Source: Cupriavidus oxalaticus (GTDB lineage: Bacteria; Pseudomonadota; Gammaproteobacteria; Burkholderiales; Burkholderiaceae). From it: DNA of 64,000 nucleotides. Positions 16,430-25,044 of this stretch are shown here, in pieces. Both the position numbers and the translations under genes were made by a program. Where the stretch lies: the NCBI RefSeq assembly GCF_004768545.1, contig NZ_CP038634.1, positions 124,001 to 188,000 of the forward strand. Reading direction: 5' to 3'. Below the pieces are notes generated by a model. That model made no database searches. It saw only the letters and a program-made list of their open reading frames with translations, and had not been told where the DNA came from. Numbering within the stretch: position 1 is the first letter of the stretch; each line of letters opens with the position of its first letter.

Positions 16430-17017
16430 TCAGCGGCTCGTCTTCGGCGCCATCGACACGGCAATCGCTTCTGTGTAGACCGCCTGCACCTGGTCGCCGC
16501 GATGGATGGCCTTGAGCTGCTGCGCATCGCTGACATGCACGTCGACCGTTTTCCCCTTTGGGCCCTTGAGCGTCACCATGCCGGTCTTGCGGTCGACGTT
16601 CACGACATCCGCGGTCACGGTCACCTCGCGGCCTATGCTGCCGCCGGGCTTGGCTCCGGGCGGCGCGCGTTCGATCGTCTCGCGCTCGATGGCCGAGCGC
16701 ATGCCGGTCTGACGGGTCATGCTGACGGACAGCGCTCGCTTGTACTCGACGACCACCACGTCGCCAATGCGGACCTGGTCGAAGTTCCGCACGTCGTCGC
16801 CGACCTGCAACTCGGTAACCTTGCCTTGCTTGTCCTTTAACGAGACTGTGCGCGTGGCACTGTCGATGGCCACCACGGTCGCGGTGGTCTTGACTGTCTC
16901 GGTCGCCATCATTGCCCCGACGCCGGACGCGACGTGCACGCTGGATTCTGGCTGGGCTGGCGTTGCACCACTGGCTGCGGCCAGCGCGCAGGCTACGAGT
17001 AGCTTGTTGAAATGCAT
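16430..17017 (-). CDS. Secreted protein of unknown function, two similar halves
   Basis: A 195-residue protein with a signal peptide (to about residue 22). The mature part contains two related beta-rich segments, each following the scheme T-V-x-A-x-V-x-x-(V/I)-D-x-x-T-x-x-V-(S/T)-L-K-x-x-(Q/P)-G-K, then a V-x-V-x-D turn and an R-x-G-D-x-V-x-V/A-x-Y segment ending A-L/I-S/A-V-S-M. That suggests an internal duplication of an OB/SH3-like barrel. The start at 17017 has a GGAGG site; the frame also opens 12 bases earlier. No enzyme motif is seen. Adjacent to dif but unlikely to be related to it. Confidence 0.7.
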   Translation of the reverse strand: MHFNKLLVACALAAASGATPAQPESSVHVASGVGAMMATETVKTTATVVAIDSATRTVSLKDKQGKVTELQVGDDVRNFDQVRIGDVVVVEYKRALSVSMTRQTGMRSAIERETIERAPPGAKPGGSIGREVTVTADVVNVDRKTGMVTLKGPKGKTVDVHVSDAQQLKAIHRGDQVQAVYTEAIAVSMAPKTSR

Positions 17018-17197
17018 GCTCGCCTCCATGGCGCGGAGAAACTTTCGGTTACGTGAGGTTTAGTTCATCCACGCCAAAGTACAAGCCGCGCTGCAAACCT
17101 GGACTTGGGGGCGCGAAGCCACAGGACCCTACCAGGCTGTCTTGTTCACCTAGACTAATGGACAGCGGCAAACATAGCGCGCGGTAAGGGAGGAGAC

Positions 17198-17464
17198 ATG
17201 GAAGCAACCTTCTTTCCCGCCATTCTGGTGGCGGCGGCATTGGCTTGTTTCGTTTGGCAATTGCGAAACCGGTTCCTGCTGTACTGCAAATGGTCCGGTG
17301 CGGTCTCGCGACGCGAAAGCCGGTTCATGACCTGCAGCTTCGCTGGGTGGAGTGAAAACATCGGACGGCGCACAGCATACTCGCAATCATTTTTCCCGCT
17401 ATCGGCCAAAAGGATTAGCTGCATATATACCTTCTCCTCGTTGCCAAGTCCTGGTTTGCGCTGA
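17198..17464 (+). CDS. Possible small membrane protein
   Basis: An 88-residue frame with an excellent ribosome binding site (GGGAGGAGAC) and an N-terminal hydrophobic segment (residues 5-20, F-P-A-I-L-V-A-A-A-L-A-C-F-V-W). The following ~65 residues are Ser/Arg-rich and lack any family signature, so the gene may be shorter, decayed or spurious. It is adjacent to another small membrane ORF at 17497. Confidence 0.35.
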   Translation: MEATFFPAILVAAALACFVWQLRNRFLLYCKWSGAVSRRESRFMTCSFAGWSENIGRRTAYSQSFFPLSAKRISCIYTFSSLPSPGLR

Positions 17465-17496
17465 AGAATTCAGTCATGGACCACGGGAGGCTGACG

Positions 17497-17661
17497 ATGG
17501 AAATGCGTTGGGAGAAACTCTACTCAGGCGGCCTGGCCGAATTCCACAAGTCCGAATCCGGGGCCTGCCGCGCGGCGCGGCGCGCAAGCGCGTTGGACGC
17601 AGTGTGGCTGGGGGCGCTGTTGACGGTATTGATAATCGGTAGCGCCCTCCTCTTCAAATGA
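17497..17661 (+). CDS. Small single-pass membrane protein
   Basis: A 54-residue protein: a charged N-terminal half followed by a clear transmembrane helix (W-L-G-A-L-L-T-V-L-I-I-G-S-A-L-L-F, residues 37-53) reaching nearly to the C-terminus, as in tail-anchored proteins. The ATG has a GGGAGG site seven bases upstream. An in-frame ATG 21 bases earlier is less well placed. Function unknown. Confidence 0.5.
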   Translation: MEMRWEKLYSGGLAEFHKSESGACRAARRASALDAVWLGALLTVLIIGSALLFK

Positions 17662-17806
17662 CACCGACACGGGGACGCCCGGCCTCATGTCGTCTCCAGT
17701 CGGGTGCCAGGCAAGATGGCCACGCCATGCGCTTCGCATCCGCTTGCGTCATGCCCCGCCTCATAGGTATAGTCACCCGCGATGACTCCATCGCGGAGAC
17801 TTGCCG

Positions 17807-18178
17807 ATGAGCGCCTTCATTGCACGCAGCCGGGCCAGCGCAGTGGCGTACATCAACGCCTGCGCGAAAGGTACTGTCGAGCTGGACTATGAGACAGCGT
17901 GGGAGGATGCGATCGAGCTCGGGCGGCTGGGCCAGAAGCTGGGCGTCGATGTCCAGTACCGGACAGTCGAGCATATCTGCGTCGAATCTGCCGACGCCCT
18001 GACACGCGGACTGCGTGAAGAGAAGCGGACCTTCCGGCAGCGATACCTCTATTGCAGGTTCGACATGGTTGCACTGCCTGAGACGATCCTGTGCGAACTC
18101 GAGTCGCTTGCCATCGAGCATGGCGACTACATCTTGCCCGGCCATTTGCTCGGGGAAACCACCCTGGTCTGGCGCTAG
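17807..18178 (+). CDS. Small unknown protein
   Basis: A 123-residue soluble protein of unknown family, with a GGAG site ahead of the ATG at 17807. The first half is helical and acidic (A-W-E-D-A-I-E-L-G-R-L-G), and the second half contains Arg/Phe/Cys residues and a hydrophobic C-terminus. It stands alone between a small membrane gene and an acetyltransferase. Confidence 0.5.
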   Translation: MSAFIARSRASAVAYINACAKGTVELDYETAWEDAIELGRLGQKLGVDVQYRTVEHICVESADALTRGLREEKRTFRQRYLYCRFDMVALPETILCELESLAIEHGDYILPGHLLGETTLVWR

Positions 18179-18323
18179 TAATATCCGCGGGATCACTGCG
18201 CCCTGCAGTGTGGCGTCGTGGCCTGAGGTGGCGATAGGCAAATTCACCTAAGGATCAATCCCTACAGGCATTATGTCCCCTCGAAAGTAGGATAAGAGGA
18301 CGAACTATGCGAGGGTTTCCGCT

Positions 18324-18752
18324 ATGCGTCCTCACTATGCTACCGAGGCGGACTGGCCGGACATTAAGGCGCTCCTGCACGCCTCATCATTATCCGTGGC
18401 GGGGGTTCAGGACCGGATCGGCCAATATATGGTAATCCGGGATAACGCCGGCCTGCTCGGCTGCGCAGGGCTGGAGCGCTATGAGAATACGGGCGTCCTA
18501 AGGGGCCTCGCCGTTGCACAGCGCGCCCGCTCATCCGGCCTCGGCGAACTCCTCATTTCCGCCATTGTCGCGGACGTGCGTCGCGACGGCGTCGAATCTA
18601 TCGTGCTGCAGACCAGCAATGCCTCCGGCTACTTCGCGCGAATGGGCTTTACGCCTATCAGCTACGCGGAACTCGCTCCGGCGGTTCTTGCCTCCCCGGC
18701 CATGCGCCGCGACCAGGTCGAAGCCGGGACACTGATGCAAATCGCGCTGTGA
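18324..18752 (+). CDS. GNAT acetyltransferase, ArsN2-like
   Basis: A 142-residue GNAT-fold protein. The acetyl-CoA loop appears as Q-R-A-R-S-S-G-L-G (residues ~67-75, a variant of R/Q-x-x-G-x-G/A), followed by a helix and the Y-F-A-R-M-G-F motif near residue 108. Its layout (L-R-G-L-A-V before the loop, G-F-x-P-I after it) resembles the ArsN2 group found near arsenic-resistance genes. No ars genes are present here, so the substrate is open. Confidence 0.75.
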   Translation: MRPHYATEADWPDIKALLHASSLSVAGVQDRIGQYMVIRDNAGLLGCAGLERYENTGVLRGLAVAQRARSSGLGELLISAIVADVRRDGVESIVLQTSNASGYFARMGFTPISYAELAPAVLASPAMRRDQVEAGTLMQIAL

Positions 18753-18848
18753 ACATAGCGCTGTGAAAATCGCCACCTGTGCCGTGGCCGCGCCCTCCCT
18801 CGCTAAGGTATGCTTTCGCCTTCAAAACGGTCTTCGGCAGGGGAAGAA

Positions 18849-19616
18849 ATGCGGCGCGTCGTATTCAATCAAAAAGGCGGAGTTGGCAAGTCAACAATCG
18901 TATGCAATCTCGCGGCGATCAGCGCCAGCGAAGGCTTGCGCACTTTGGTCGTTGACCTGGATGGCCAGGGCAATTCGACCCAGTACCTGATGGGCGCGCG
19001 CGCCGGCGACGCAAGCCCGAGCGCGGCAAACTTCTTCGAGGCGTCCCTGACCTACAGCTTCAAGCCGGTGGACCTGGCGTCATTTATCCACCCGACGCCT
19101 TTTGAGAATCTCGATGTGATGCCCGCGCATGCCGACCTCGACGCGCTGCATGGCAAGCTTGAATCCCGCTACAAGATCTACAAGCTGCGCGATGCCCTGG
19201 TCGAGCTGGAGGCAACCTACGACGCGATTTACATCGATACTCCGCCAGCCCTGAATTTCTATACCCGTTCGGCGCTGATTGCCGTGGAGCGCTGCCTGAT
19301 CCCGTTCGACTGCGATGATTTTTCGCGGCGAGCGCTTTACACGCTGCTCGATAACGTGAAGGAAATCCAGCAAGACCATAACGATGCGCTGGAGGTCGAG
19401 GGCATCGTCATCAACCAGTTCCAGCCGCGTGCCAGCTTGCCGGCAAAGCTGGTGGAAGAACTGGTCACCGAGGGACTGCCGGTACTCGAGTCGCGGCTGT
19501 CTTCGTCGGTAAAGATCCGGGAATCGCATCAGCACGCCATGCCGATGATCCACCTTGACCCGCGGCACAAGCTGTCGCAGGAGTACCTGGCGCTGCACCG
19601 GGAACTGGCGGGCTGA
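18849..19616 (+). CDS. ParA-family ATPase (orphan)
   Basis: A 255-residue ParA/MinD-type ATPase. The deviant Walker A K-G-G-V-G-K-S-T lies at residues 9-16, switch I D-L-D-G-Q-G-N-S-T at about 37-45 and Walker B Y-I-D-T-P-P near residue 130. The ATG at 18849 follows a GGGGAAGAA site. Such proteins position plasmids, chromosomes or protein complexes by surfing on DNA. No parB gene or parS site is visible nearby, and no N-terminal DNA-binding extension is present, so it is probably an orphan positioning ATPase. It lies only 2.5 kb from the dif-like site. Confidence 0.85.
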   Translation: MRRVVFNQKGGVGKSTIVCNLAAISASEGLRTLVVDLDGQGNSTQYLMGARAGDASPSAANFFEASLTYSFKPVDLASFIHPTPFENLDVMPAHADLDALHGKLESRYKIYKLRDALVELEATYDAIYIDTPPALNFYTRSALIAVERCLIPFDCDDFSRRALYTLLDNVKEIQQDHNDALEVEGIVINQFQPRASLPAKLVEELVTEGLPVLESRLSSSVKIRESHQHAMPMIHLDPRHKLSQEYLALHRELAG

Positions 19617-19649
19617 AGGCCGTCATTCCAGCACCTGCACCGGAACCCG

Positions 19650-21704
19650 TCACCGGAACCCGATGCGCCGCGCTCCCTCCCGGAACAGCGCCTCCCCGTC
19701 GGCATCGAACGGGAACGTCAGCAGGAAATCCTCGAGCGAGTAGCGCGGCGCGACCTTGTAGATCGCCGCGGCCTGGGCCCGCGCCTGCTCCAGCGAGTCG
19801 GCGAGCGCCAGCGTGCAGGCGGCGATGGCGTGGATATGCGGGAAGACGTTGGGCCGCGTGGCGGCCTTGACGGCCCAGCCGGCGGCTTCCTCGAAGCGCC
19901 CGAGCCGGACCAGCGCCATCGCCCGCGTGGCCAGCATGCCGAACAGCATCGGGTCGAACGGACTCAACTGGCGCGACAGGTCCGATGAATCGATCGCCGC
20001 CTGCGGGTCGCCGGAGATCGAGCGGACGAACGACAGGTTGTAGTGCCCCAGCGCGAAGTTGGGACTCAGGTCGATGGATTGCTCCAGCTCGCCGACGGAC
20101 TCTTCCGGACGCCCCCGCAGCCACAGCGCCCGACCCATCGCCCAGTGCACCGCGGGGTCACGGTCATCCGCCATCATGCCCTGTACCGCGGCTTCGTAGG
20201 CCTTGTCGATTTCCGGGCCGCGCTTCTCCCAGTTCTGGAACGCGTCCTGGAAATGCGTGAAGGACAGGCCGGCGTAGGCGCGCGAGAAGGTGGGGTCCAG
20301 CCGCAGCGCCGCCTGGAAGAAATGCCGGGCCATCTCGTTGTCGGCGCGGCGATACCGGTACATGTGCCACAGGCCGCAGTGGTAGGCTTCCCACGCATCG
20401 AGCGAACCCGGTGGCTTCAGGATGGCGCGGTTGCGCTCCAGAGTCTCGATCTCGCCGGCGATGGAGGCCACGATGCGGTTGCCGACTTCCTCCAGCACAA
20501 GGAAGGCATCGTCCAGCTTGTGGTGGAAGGTATCCGCCCAGACGATCCGGGCGCTGCGTGTCTCGGCCAGTTCGACAGTCACGGTCAGGCGCCCTTCCCG
20601 CGTGCTGACGGTGCCGCCCACGACGTAGTCGACATTCAGCGTCCGGCCTGCGGCTTCCGCGCCGACATGGCGCTCATGCAGCGCGAACACGGTGCCCTGC
20701 GCGATGACAAACAGGCTGCGCAGCTTGGCAAGCCGCGTGATGATGTCGTGCGCCAGTGCATCGGCAGCGCCGCCGCGCGCCGGCACCGCGGTGGACGGGT
20801 CGACGAAAGGCATCACCGCGATGGAGCCGTGCCGGGGACCTGCCGGCGAGGCCTCGGGGGCCTCAGCGGCCTCAGAGGCGCTTGCGACCGCGGTGACTTC
20901 GACCACCGCATTGCGCCCCACTGCCCCGCCCGCCGGCGTGGCCATGGCCGCGCGCCAGGCATTGCGGATCGGCCGGCTGTCCAACCCTTCGGCCTCGAAC
21001 AGCCTGGTGGTTGCGGCGACGTGCTCTTCCCCTTCGCGAAGGCGGCCCTGGCGGGCGAGCGCAGCGAGGATGGTGGCGTGCACCTGCTGGTCGAATGGCG
21101 CCAGCTCGCGCCACTTGTCCAGGTAGCCGAACGTCTCCTCCTCGGCAGCGCCCTGCGCGAGCTGCTCCAGCAGCGCGGCGTGGCAGGCCCGGAAGCGCCG
21201 CCGTTGCGCGGTGAGCCACGTGCTGAACGCCGGGCACCGCGCAAGCTCGAGGCCTTCGAGAAAATCCCCTTCGAACAGCATCGCCAGGGCGCGCTGCCGC
21301 TCCGGCGCGAGGGCGGCGACGCCTGCCTCCATGGCCTGCGAGACCGCCAGCGCATCGACAAACCCGTCTGCCAGGTCCAGCCAGATCGTGTCGCCGCTGG
21401 TGCGCAGCCGCTGCCGTGCTGCGGAATCGACCAGCTTGCGGATCCGGCTCAGGCACCAGCGCAGTTCGCCACGTGGATCGTTGGGCACCTCCCACAGCAG
21501 CTCGCAGAGCTGGCTGCGCAACACAGGCCGCGGCGCAAGCGACAGGTACGCGAGCAGCGCGCGAACTTTCCTCGACGCCGGCAGCGATAGCGCAACGCCC
21601 TGCTGCCGGACGCGGACCGGACCAAGTAGCTGGATCTGCACAGGCGGGACGCCGGCTGCGGGCGGCAGGTTCGATTCCACGGCAATTTCCACGGCGGCTA
21701 CCAC
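19650..21704 (-). CDS. SARP-like regulator with BTAD, TolB-like and TPR regions
   Basis: About 684 residues. An OmpR-type DNA-binding domain with the R-K-V-R-A-L-L-A-Y-L pattern (residues ~20-95) is followed by a BTAD helical domain (~100-250), a TolB/adenylate-cyclase-associated segment beginning I-A-V-M-P-F-V-D and TPR-like repeats to the C-terminus. The start is uncertain: GTG at 21704 has a GGAAG site, while the frame stays open to 21818 inside the divergent MFS gene. Proteins of this build act as pathway activators. The divergent MFS/hydrolase pair is the likely target, through the 9-bp repeats at 21738-21764. Confidence 0.8.
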   Translation of the reverse strand: MVAAVEIAVESNLPPAAGVPPVQIQLLGPVRVRQQGVALSLPASRKVRALLAYLSLAPRPVLRSQLCELLWEVPNDPRGELRWCLSRIRKLVDSAARQRLRTSGDTIWLDLADGFVDALAVSQAMEAGVAALAPERQRALAMLFEGDFLEGLELARCPAFSTWLTAQRRRFRACHAALLEQLAQGAAEEETFGYLDKWRELAPFDQQVHATILAALARQGRLREGEEHVAATTRLFEAEGLDSRPIRNAWRAAMATPAGGAVGRNAVVEVTAVASASEAAEAPEASPAGPRHGSIAVMPFVDPSTAVPARGGAADALAHDIITRLAKLRSLFVIAQGTVFALHERHVGAEAAGRTLNVDYVVGGTVSTREGRLTVTVELAETRSARIVWADTFHHKLDDAFLVLEEVGNRIVASIAGEIETLERNRAILKPPGSLDAWEAYHCGLWHMYRYRRADNEMARHFFQAALRLDPTFSRAYAGLSFTHFQDAFQNWEKRGPEIDKAYEAAVQGMMADDRDPAVHWAMGRALWLRGRPEESVGELEQSIDLSPNFALGHYNLSFVRSISGDPQAAIDSSDLSRQLSPFDPMLFGMLATRAMALVRLGRFEEAAGWAVKAATRPNVFPHIHAIAACTLALADSLEQARAQAAAIYKVAPRYSLEDFLLTFPFDADGEALFREGARRIGFR

Positions 21705-21737
21705 GCCATCTTCCACGCACGCGGCAAAAGATCGGCA

Positions 21738-21764
21738 CCTGAACGACCTGAACGACCTGAACAC
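21738..21764. promoter_or_regulatory. Three tandem 9-bp repeats between SARP gene and MFS gene
   Basis: CCTGAACGA, CCTGAACGA and CCTGAACAC follow each other without spacers just upstream of the MFS ribosome binding site. SARP proteins bind direct repeats, so these are a candidate operator (inference). A 9-bp period is shorter than the 11-bp period known for actinobacterial SARPs. Confidence 0.45.
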
Positions 21765-21782
21765 AGGAAAGGAGACGGGATC

Positions 21783-23024
21783 ATGGACACCACCGTGCAT
21801 GTGCGCAGCCGCGGTCATCTCACCATCGCGCTCGCGGCCGGAGCGGTTTTCGCGCTGGGGCTGGGCCTGCGCCAGTCGCTGCCGCTCTTCATCAGCTTAC
21901 TCAACTCTCATACCGGCGTCGGCTATGCCACCGTCAGCCTGGCCTTCGGCGTGTCGCAGCTGATGTGGGGGGTGGCGCAGCCGGTGGCGGGCGCGATCGC
22001 GGACCGCTGGGGGCCGCGGCCGGTGATGATCGCCGGCGCCACGCTGTTTGCCGCCGCGGTCGCGGCCACGCCGGCCGCGGACAGTGCCATCGCGCTGATG
22101 CTGCTGATCGGGGTCGCCGCGGCCGCCGGGTCCGGCGCGATCGGGCCGGCCATGCTGATGTCGGCGGCGAACCGGCTGATCCCCGAGGCACATCGCGCCC
22201 TGGCGAGCGGCATTGTCAACGCGGGTGGCTCGGTCGGCCAGTTCACGATCCTGCCCCTGACCCAGTTGCTGATCGGCTCCGCGGGCTGGCAGCCGGCCCT
22301 GGTGCTGCTCGGGGCGGCGGGCCTGGCCGCGATCCCGGCAATCCGGGCCATCACGCGCGCGGCGCCGGCCCATGCCGTCGCCCACACCGGAACCGCTGCC
22401 GGCGGCTCGGTTGGCACGGCACTGAAAGGCGCGGTGCGCGATCCCAGCTTCCTGCTGCTCAACGCGGGCTTTTTCGCCTGCGGCTTCCACATTGCGTTCA
22501 TTTCGACGCACCTGCCCGGCGTGGTGGCGCTTTGTGGAATGCCCGCCACAGTCAGCGCGTGGTCGCTGTCGCTGATCGGCCTGTGCAACATCCTGGGGAG
22601 CCTGTTCATCGGCAAGGCCATCCAGACCGTGTCGATGAAATACGCGCTGACCGCCCTTTACTTCGCACGGGGGCTGCTGATCCTGGCGTTCTTCATGGCG
22701 CCCAAGACGCCGGTGACCTTCGCGCTGTTCGCTGCCGGACTCGGCTTCACGTACCTGTCGACGGTCCCGCCGACCGTTGGGCTGGTCGCCAGGTTGCGAG
22801 GTGCCCGCTACCTGGCCACGCTGTTCGGCGTCGTCATGCTGTCGCACCAGCTTGGTGGATTCCTGGGCGCCTGGCTTGGTGGCAAGGCCTTCGAGATGAC
22901 CGGCGGCTACGACTGGATGTGGCTCGCCGACATCGCGCTTTGTCTGCTTGCCGCCATGCTGCATCTGCCGATCCGCGAGGCACGCCCCCTGCCCCTCGCT
23001 GCCGCGCAGATCCAACCCACCTGA
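21783..23024 (+). CDS. MFS transporter
   Basis: A 413-residue, 12-helix major facilitator with an AAAGGAG ribosome binding site. The helix 2-3 loop reads A-D-R-W-G-P-R-P, the MFS motif A position; helix 1 carries G-L-G-L-R-Q-S-L-P-L-F, typical of the monocarboxylate/oxalate-formate-like branch. It is followed ten bases later by an alpha/beta hydrolase, so the pair may export or import the substrate or product of that hydrolase. Divergent SARP-like gene as likely regulator. Confidence 0.85.
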   Translation: MDTTVHVRSRGHLTIALAAGAVFALGLGLRQSLPLFISLLNSHTGVGYATVSLAFGVSQLMWGVAQPVAGAIADRWGPRPVMIAGATLFAAAVAATPAADSAIALMLLIGVAAAAGSGAIGPAMLMSAANRLIPEAHRALASGIVNAGGSVGQFTILPLTQLLIGSAGWQPALVLLGAAGLAAIPAIRAITRAAPAHAVAHTGTAAGGSVGTALKGAVRDPSFLLLNAGFFACGFHIAFISTHLPGVVALCGMPATVSAWSLSLIGLCNILGSLFIGKAIQTVSMKYALTALYFARGLLILAFFMAPKTPVTFALFAAGLGFTYLSTVPPTVGLVARLRGARYLATLFGVVMLSHQLGGFLGAWLGGKAFEMTGGYDWMWLADIALCLLAAMLHLPIREARPLPLAAAQIQPT

Positions 23025-23034
23025 GGAGACTGTC

Positions 23035-23865
23035 ATGCGTTCATTCCACTCGGCATCCTTGCCTGTGCCCTCCCAGACCTTCTGCCGCGAGGCCGGAGCC
23101 GGACCCGGCGTCGTCTGTATCCATGCCAATGCCGGCACCTCCGGACAATGGCGTGCGTTGATGGAACAGCTCGCTCCGCGCTTCCACGTGCTGGCGCCGG
23201 ATTCCTATGACGCGGGCCAGGGTCCGCGCTGGCCCTCGGACCGGGTCATTTCGCTGCGCGACGAGGTGGCGCTGATCGAGCCGGTGCTTGGCAAGGCTGG
23301 CGCATCGCCGGCGCTGGTGGGGCATTCGTATGGCGCCGCGGTGGCAGTGGTCGCCGCGCTGGCGCAGCCCGGCCGCGTGCGCGCGCTCGTGCTGTACGAG
23401 CCCACGCTGTTCTCGCTGCTCGATGCGCAGCAGCCCGCGCCGAATGACGCCGATGGCATTCGCCATACCGTCGCCGCCGCGGCGGCCGCGCTCGACGCCG
23501 GCAACGAGGACGCCGCCGCCGAACACTTTATCGACTACTGGATGGGAGCGGGAGCGTGGCGGCAGACCCCCGCGCAACGCAAGGCACCGATTGCCGCGTC
23601 GGTGAAGAATGTCCGCCGCTGGGCGCACGCGCTGTTCACCGAGCCCACGCCGCTGCAGGCATTCCGGTCACTCGACGTACCGGTGCTCTGCCTGGTGGGC
23701 AAGCGCTCGACGCGGTCAGCGCATGCCGTGGCGCGGCTGCTGGCGGCGGCATTGCCGCGGGTGGAAGTGGTGGAGTTCGCGCAGCTCGGGCACATGGGCC
23801 CGTTGACGCATCCGGAGACGGTCAACCCGGTGATCGCGGAGTTCCTCGAACGCCACCGGCAATGA
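23035..23865 (+). CDS. Alpha/beta hydrolase
   Basis: A 276-residue alpha/beta-hydrolase-fold protein. The oxyanion region C-I-H-A-N-A-G lies near residue 25, the nucleophile elbow G-H-S-Y-G-A-A near residue 97 (Ser) and the catalytic His in Q-L-G-H-M-G-P near residue 252. The start at 23035 is the first ATG after a GAGGAG site ten bases downstream of the MFS stop. Substrate unknown; family members include esterases and haloperoxidase-like enzymes. Second gene of a two-gene operon. Confidence 0.85.
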   Translation: MRSFHSASLPVPSQTFCREAGAGPGVVCIHANAGTSGQWRALMEQLAPRFHVLAPDSYDAGQGPRWPSDRVISLRDEVALIEPVLGKAGASPALVGHSYGAAVAVVAALAQPGRVRALVLYEPTLFSLLDAQQPAPNDADGIRHTVAAAAAALDAGNEDAAAEHFIDYWMGAGAWRQTPAQRKAPIAASVKNVRRWAHALFTEPTPLQAFRSLDVPVLCLVGKRSTRSAHAVARLLAAALPRVEVVEFAQLGHMGPLTHPETVNPVIAEFLERHRQ

Positions 23866-23889
23866 GCCTCGTCCGTTCATCCATCGCGG

Positions 23890-24831
23890 CTACAAGGCGA
23901 GCGTAAACGGCAGCAACAGTGCATTCACCAGCAGCAAGCCGAAGAAAAGGATCGCGATGGCTGCGGAGATGCTGCGTGACCGTGCGCGCCCTGGTCCCGC
24001 CGTTCGCCGTGTCCACAGGAAACCTGCCCCCATGCCGAGCACCGCCAGCCCGGAAAACACGCTCTCCGCGGTCAGTGCGGCCGGGTAGGACACGGCGGGG
24101 GTGGTGTTGAAGCTTTCGATGAACGGAAGCGATTCCATTTCCCGGGCTGCCGGCGCTGGCGCAGCCGCGGGAGCCGGCTGTGCCATCACCTGCGCGATCA
24201 GGACCGCTTGCGGAGCAGGCAATGCTGCCGCCGGTGATGGATCCGGCACGGGCTGCGCAGTCGTCTCTTCATGAGCGGCGGTCAGTGCCTGGGGCGGCAC
24301 CGGGGTCGGCGGGATAGGCGAGATAGGCGAGATAGGCGAGATGACTGCGGTGGCCGGCGTAGCTGGTGTGGACGAGGCCTTCGGCACCTTGGCCCGGGGC
24401 GGCGTGGGGACAGGCCGCTCCGAAGCAGTTTTCATCGAGTCCCGTTCCCGCCAGAACTTTGCGAACAGGCTTTCCAGGCAGCGCGCCGAGTCGCACGCAT
24501 CACGCCGCGCACGCCACGCCGAGATGTCGCCATCGTCGATCCTGCCCTTGCGCAACATCCGCTGCTGCTCGGCGTAGATTTTCTCGTAGCGGTCGGACAA
24601 CCGGGACGAATCGCAGATCAGCCCGTGGCGCTGGCGCGGCCTGGGCTCGTCAGTGGCAACAATCGTGCATCGCACGCCGGAACCGTCCGGATTGAAGCAG
24701 CGGACCGTGGATTCGCCCGGCGGCGACTTGCATGCGATGTCGGAGGCCCATGCACCGCCGACGCCGAAAAGGCACGCAGCAACACCTGCTGCAACCACCG
24801 AAACCAGGCGCCCAAGGATCCTTTCCATCAT
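23890..24831 (-). CDS. Exported proline-rich protein with C-terminal membrane helices
   Basis: A 313-residue protein. A signal peptide (to about residue 29) leads into a cysteine-containing domain (residues 30-130) with C-x-S-A-R-C-L-E-S-L-F, reminiscent of LprI-type lysozyme-inhibitor domains. Next is a long Pro/Ala/Thr linker (~135-235) containing the tandem I-S-P repeat, then two hydrophobic segments near the C-terminus (~250-268 and ~290-310). It looks like an envelope protein with a flexible periplasmic spacer. No close family recognised. Confidence 0.6.
   Translation of the reverse strand: MMERILGRLVSVVAAGVAACLFGVGGAWASDIACKSPPGESTVRCFNPDGSGVRCTIVATDEPRPRQRHGLICDSSRLSDRYEKIYAEQQRMLRKGRIDDGDISAWRARRDACDSARCLESLFAKFWRERDSMKTASERPVPTPPRAKVPKASSTPATPATAVISPISPISPIPPTPVPPQALTAAHEETTAQPVPDPSPAAALPAPQAVLIAQVMAQPAPAAAPAPAAREMESLPFIESFNTTPAVSYPAALTAESVFSGLAVLGMGAGFLWTRRTAGPGRARSRSISAAIAILFFGLLLVNALLLPFTLAL
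24313..24339. repeat. Three 9-bp repeats encoding an I-S-P run
   Basis: GATAGGCGA occurs three times without spacers inside the proline-rich linker of the exported protein. In frame, so copy changes would only lengthen or shorten the linker. Confidence 0.7.
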
Positions 24832-25044
24832 GTTGCCCCATCGTGAATCGGCCCAAGGCTTTCAAGCTAGTCGCTAGTTGGTGGGTCATACAAGTGTCGG
24901 TTTTCGCAAGGCTGCACAAGCGCACATGGTGCCTGGCTACGTGGGCTTTCATGTGGGTGTACGAACACTTTGCGTGGATGGCACCGGTGATTCAGGCCGG
25001 GCGCGCCATCGCGGCGGTTCCGGCCTGCGGGCACTGCCCGGCCG

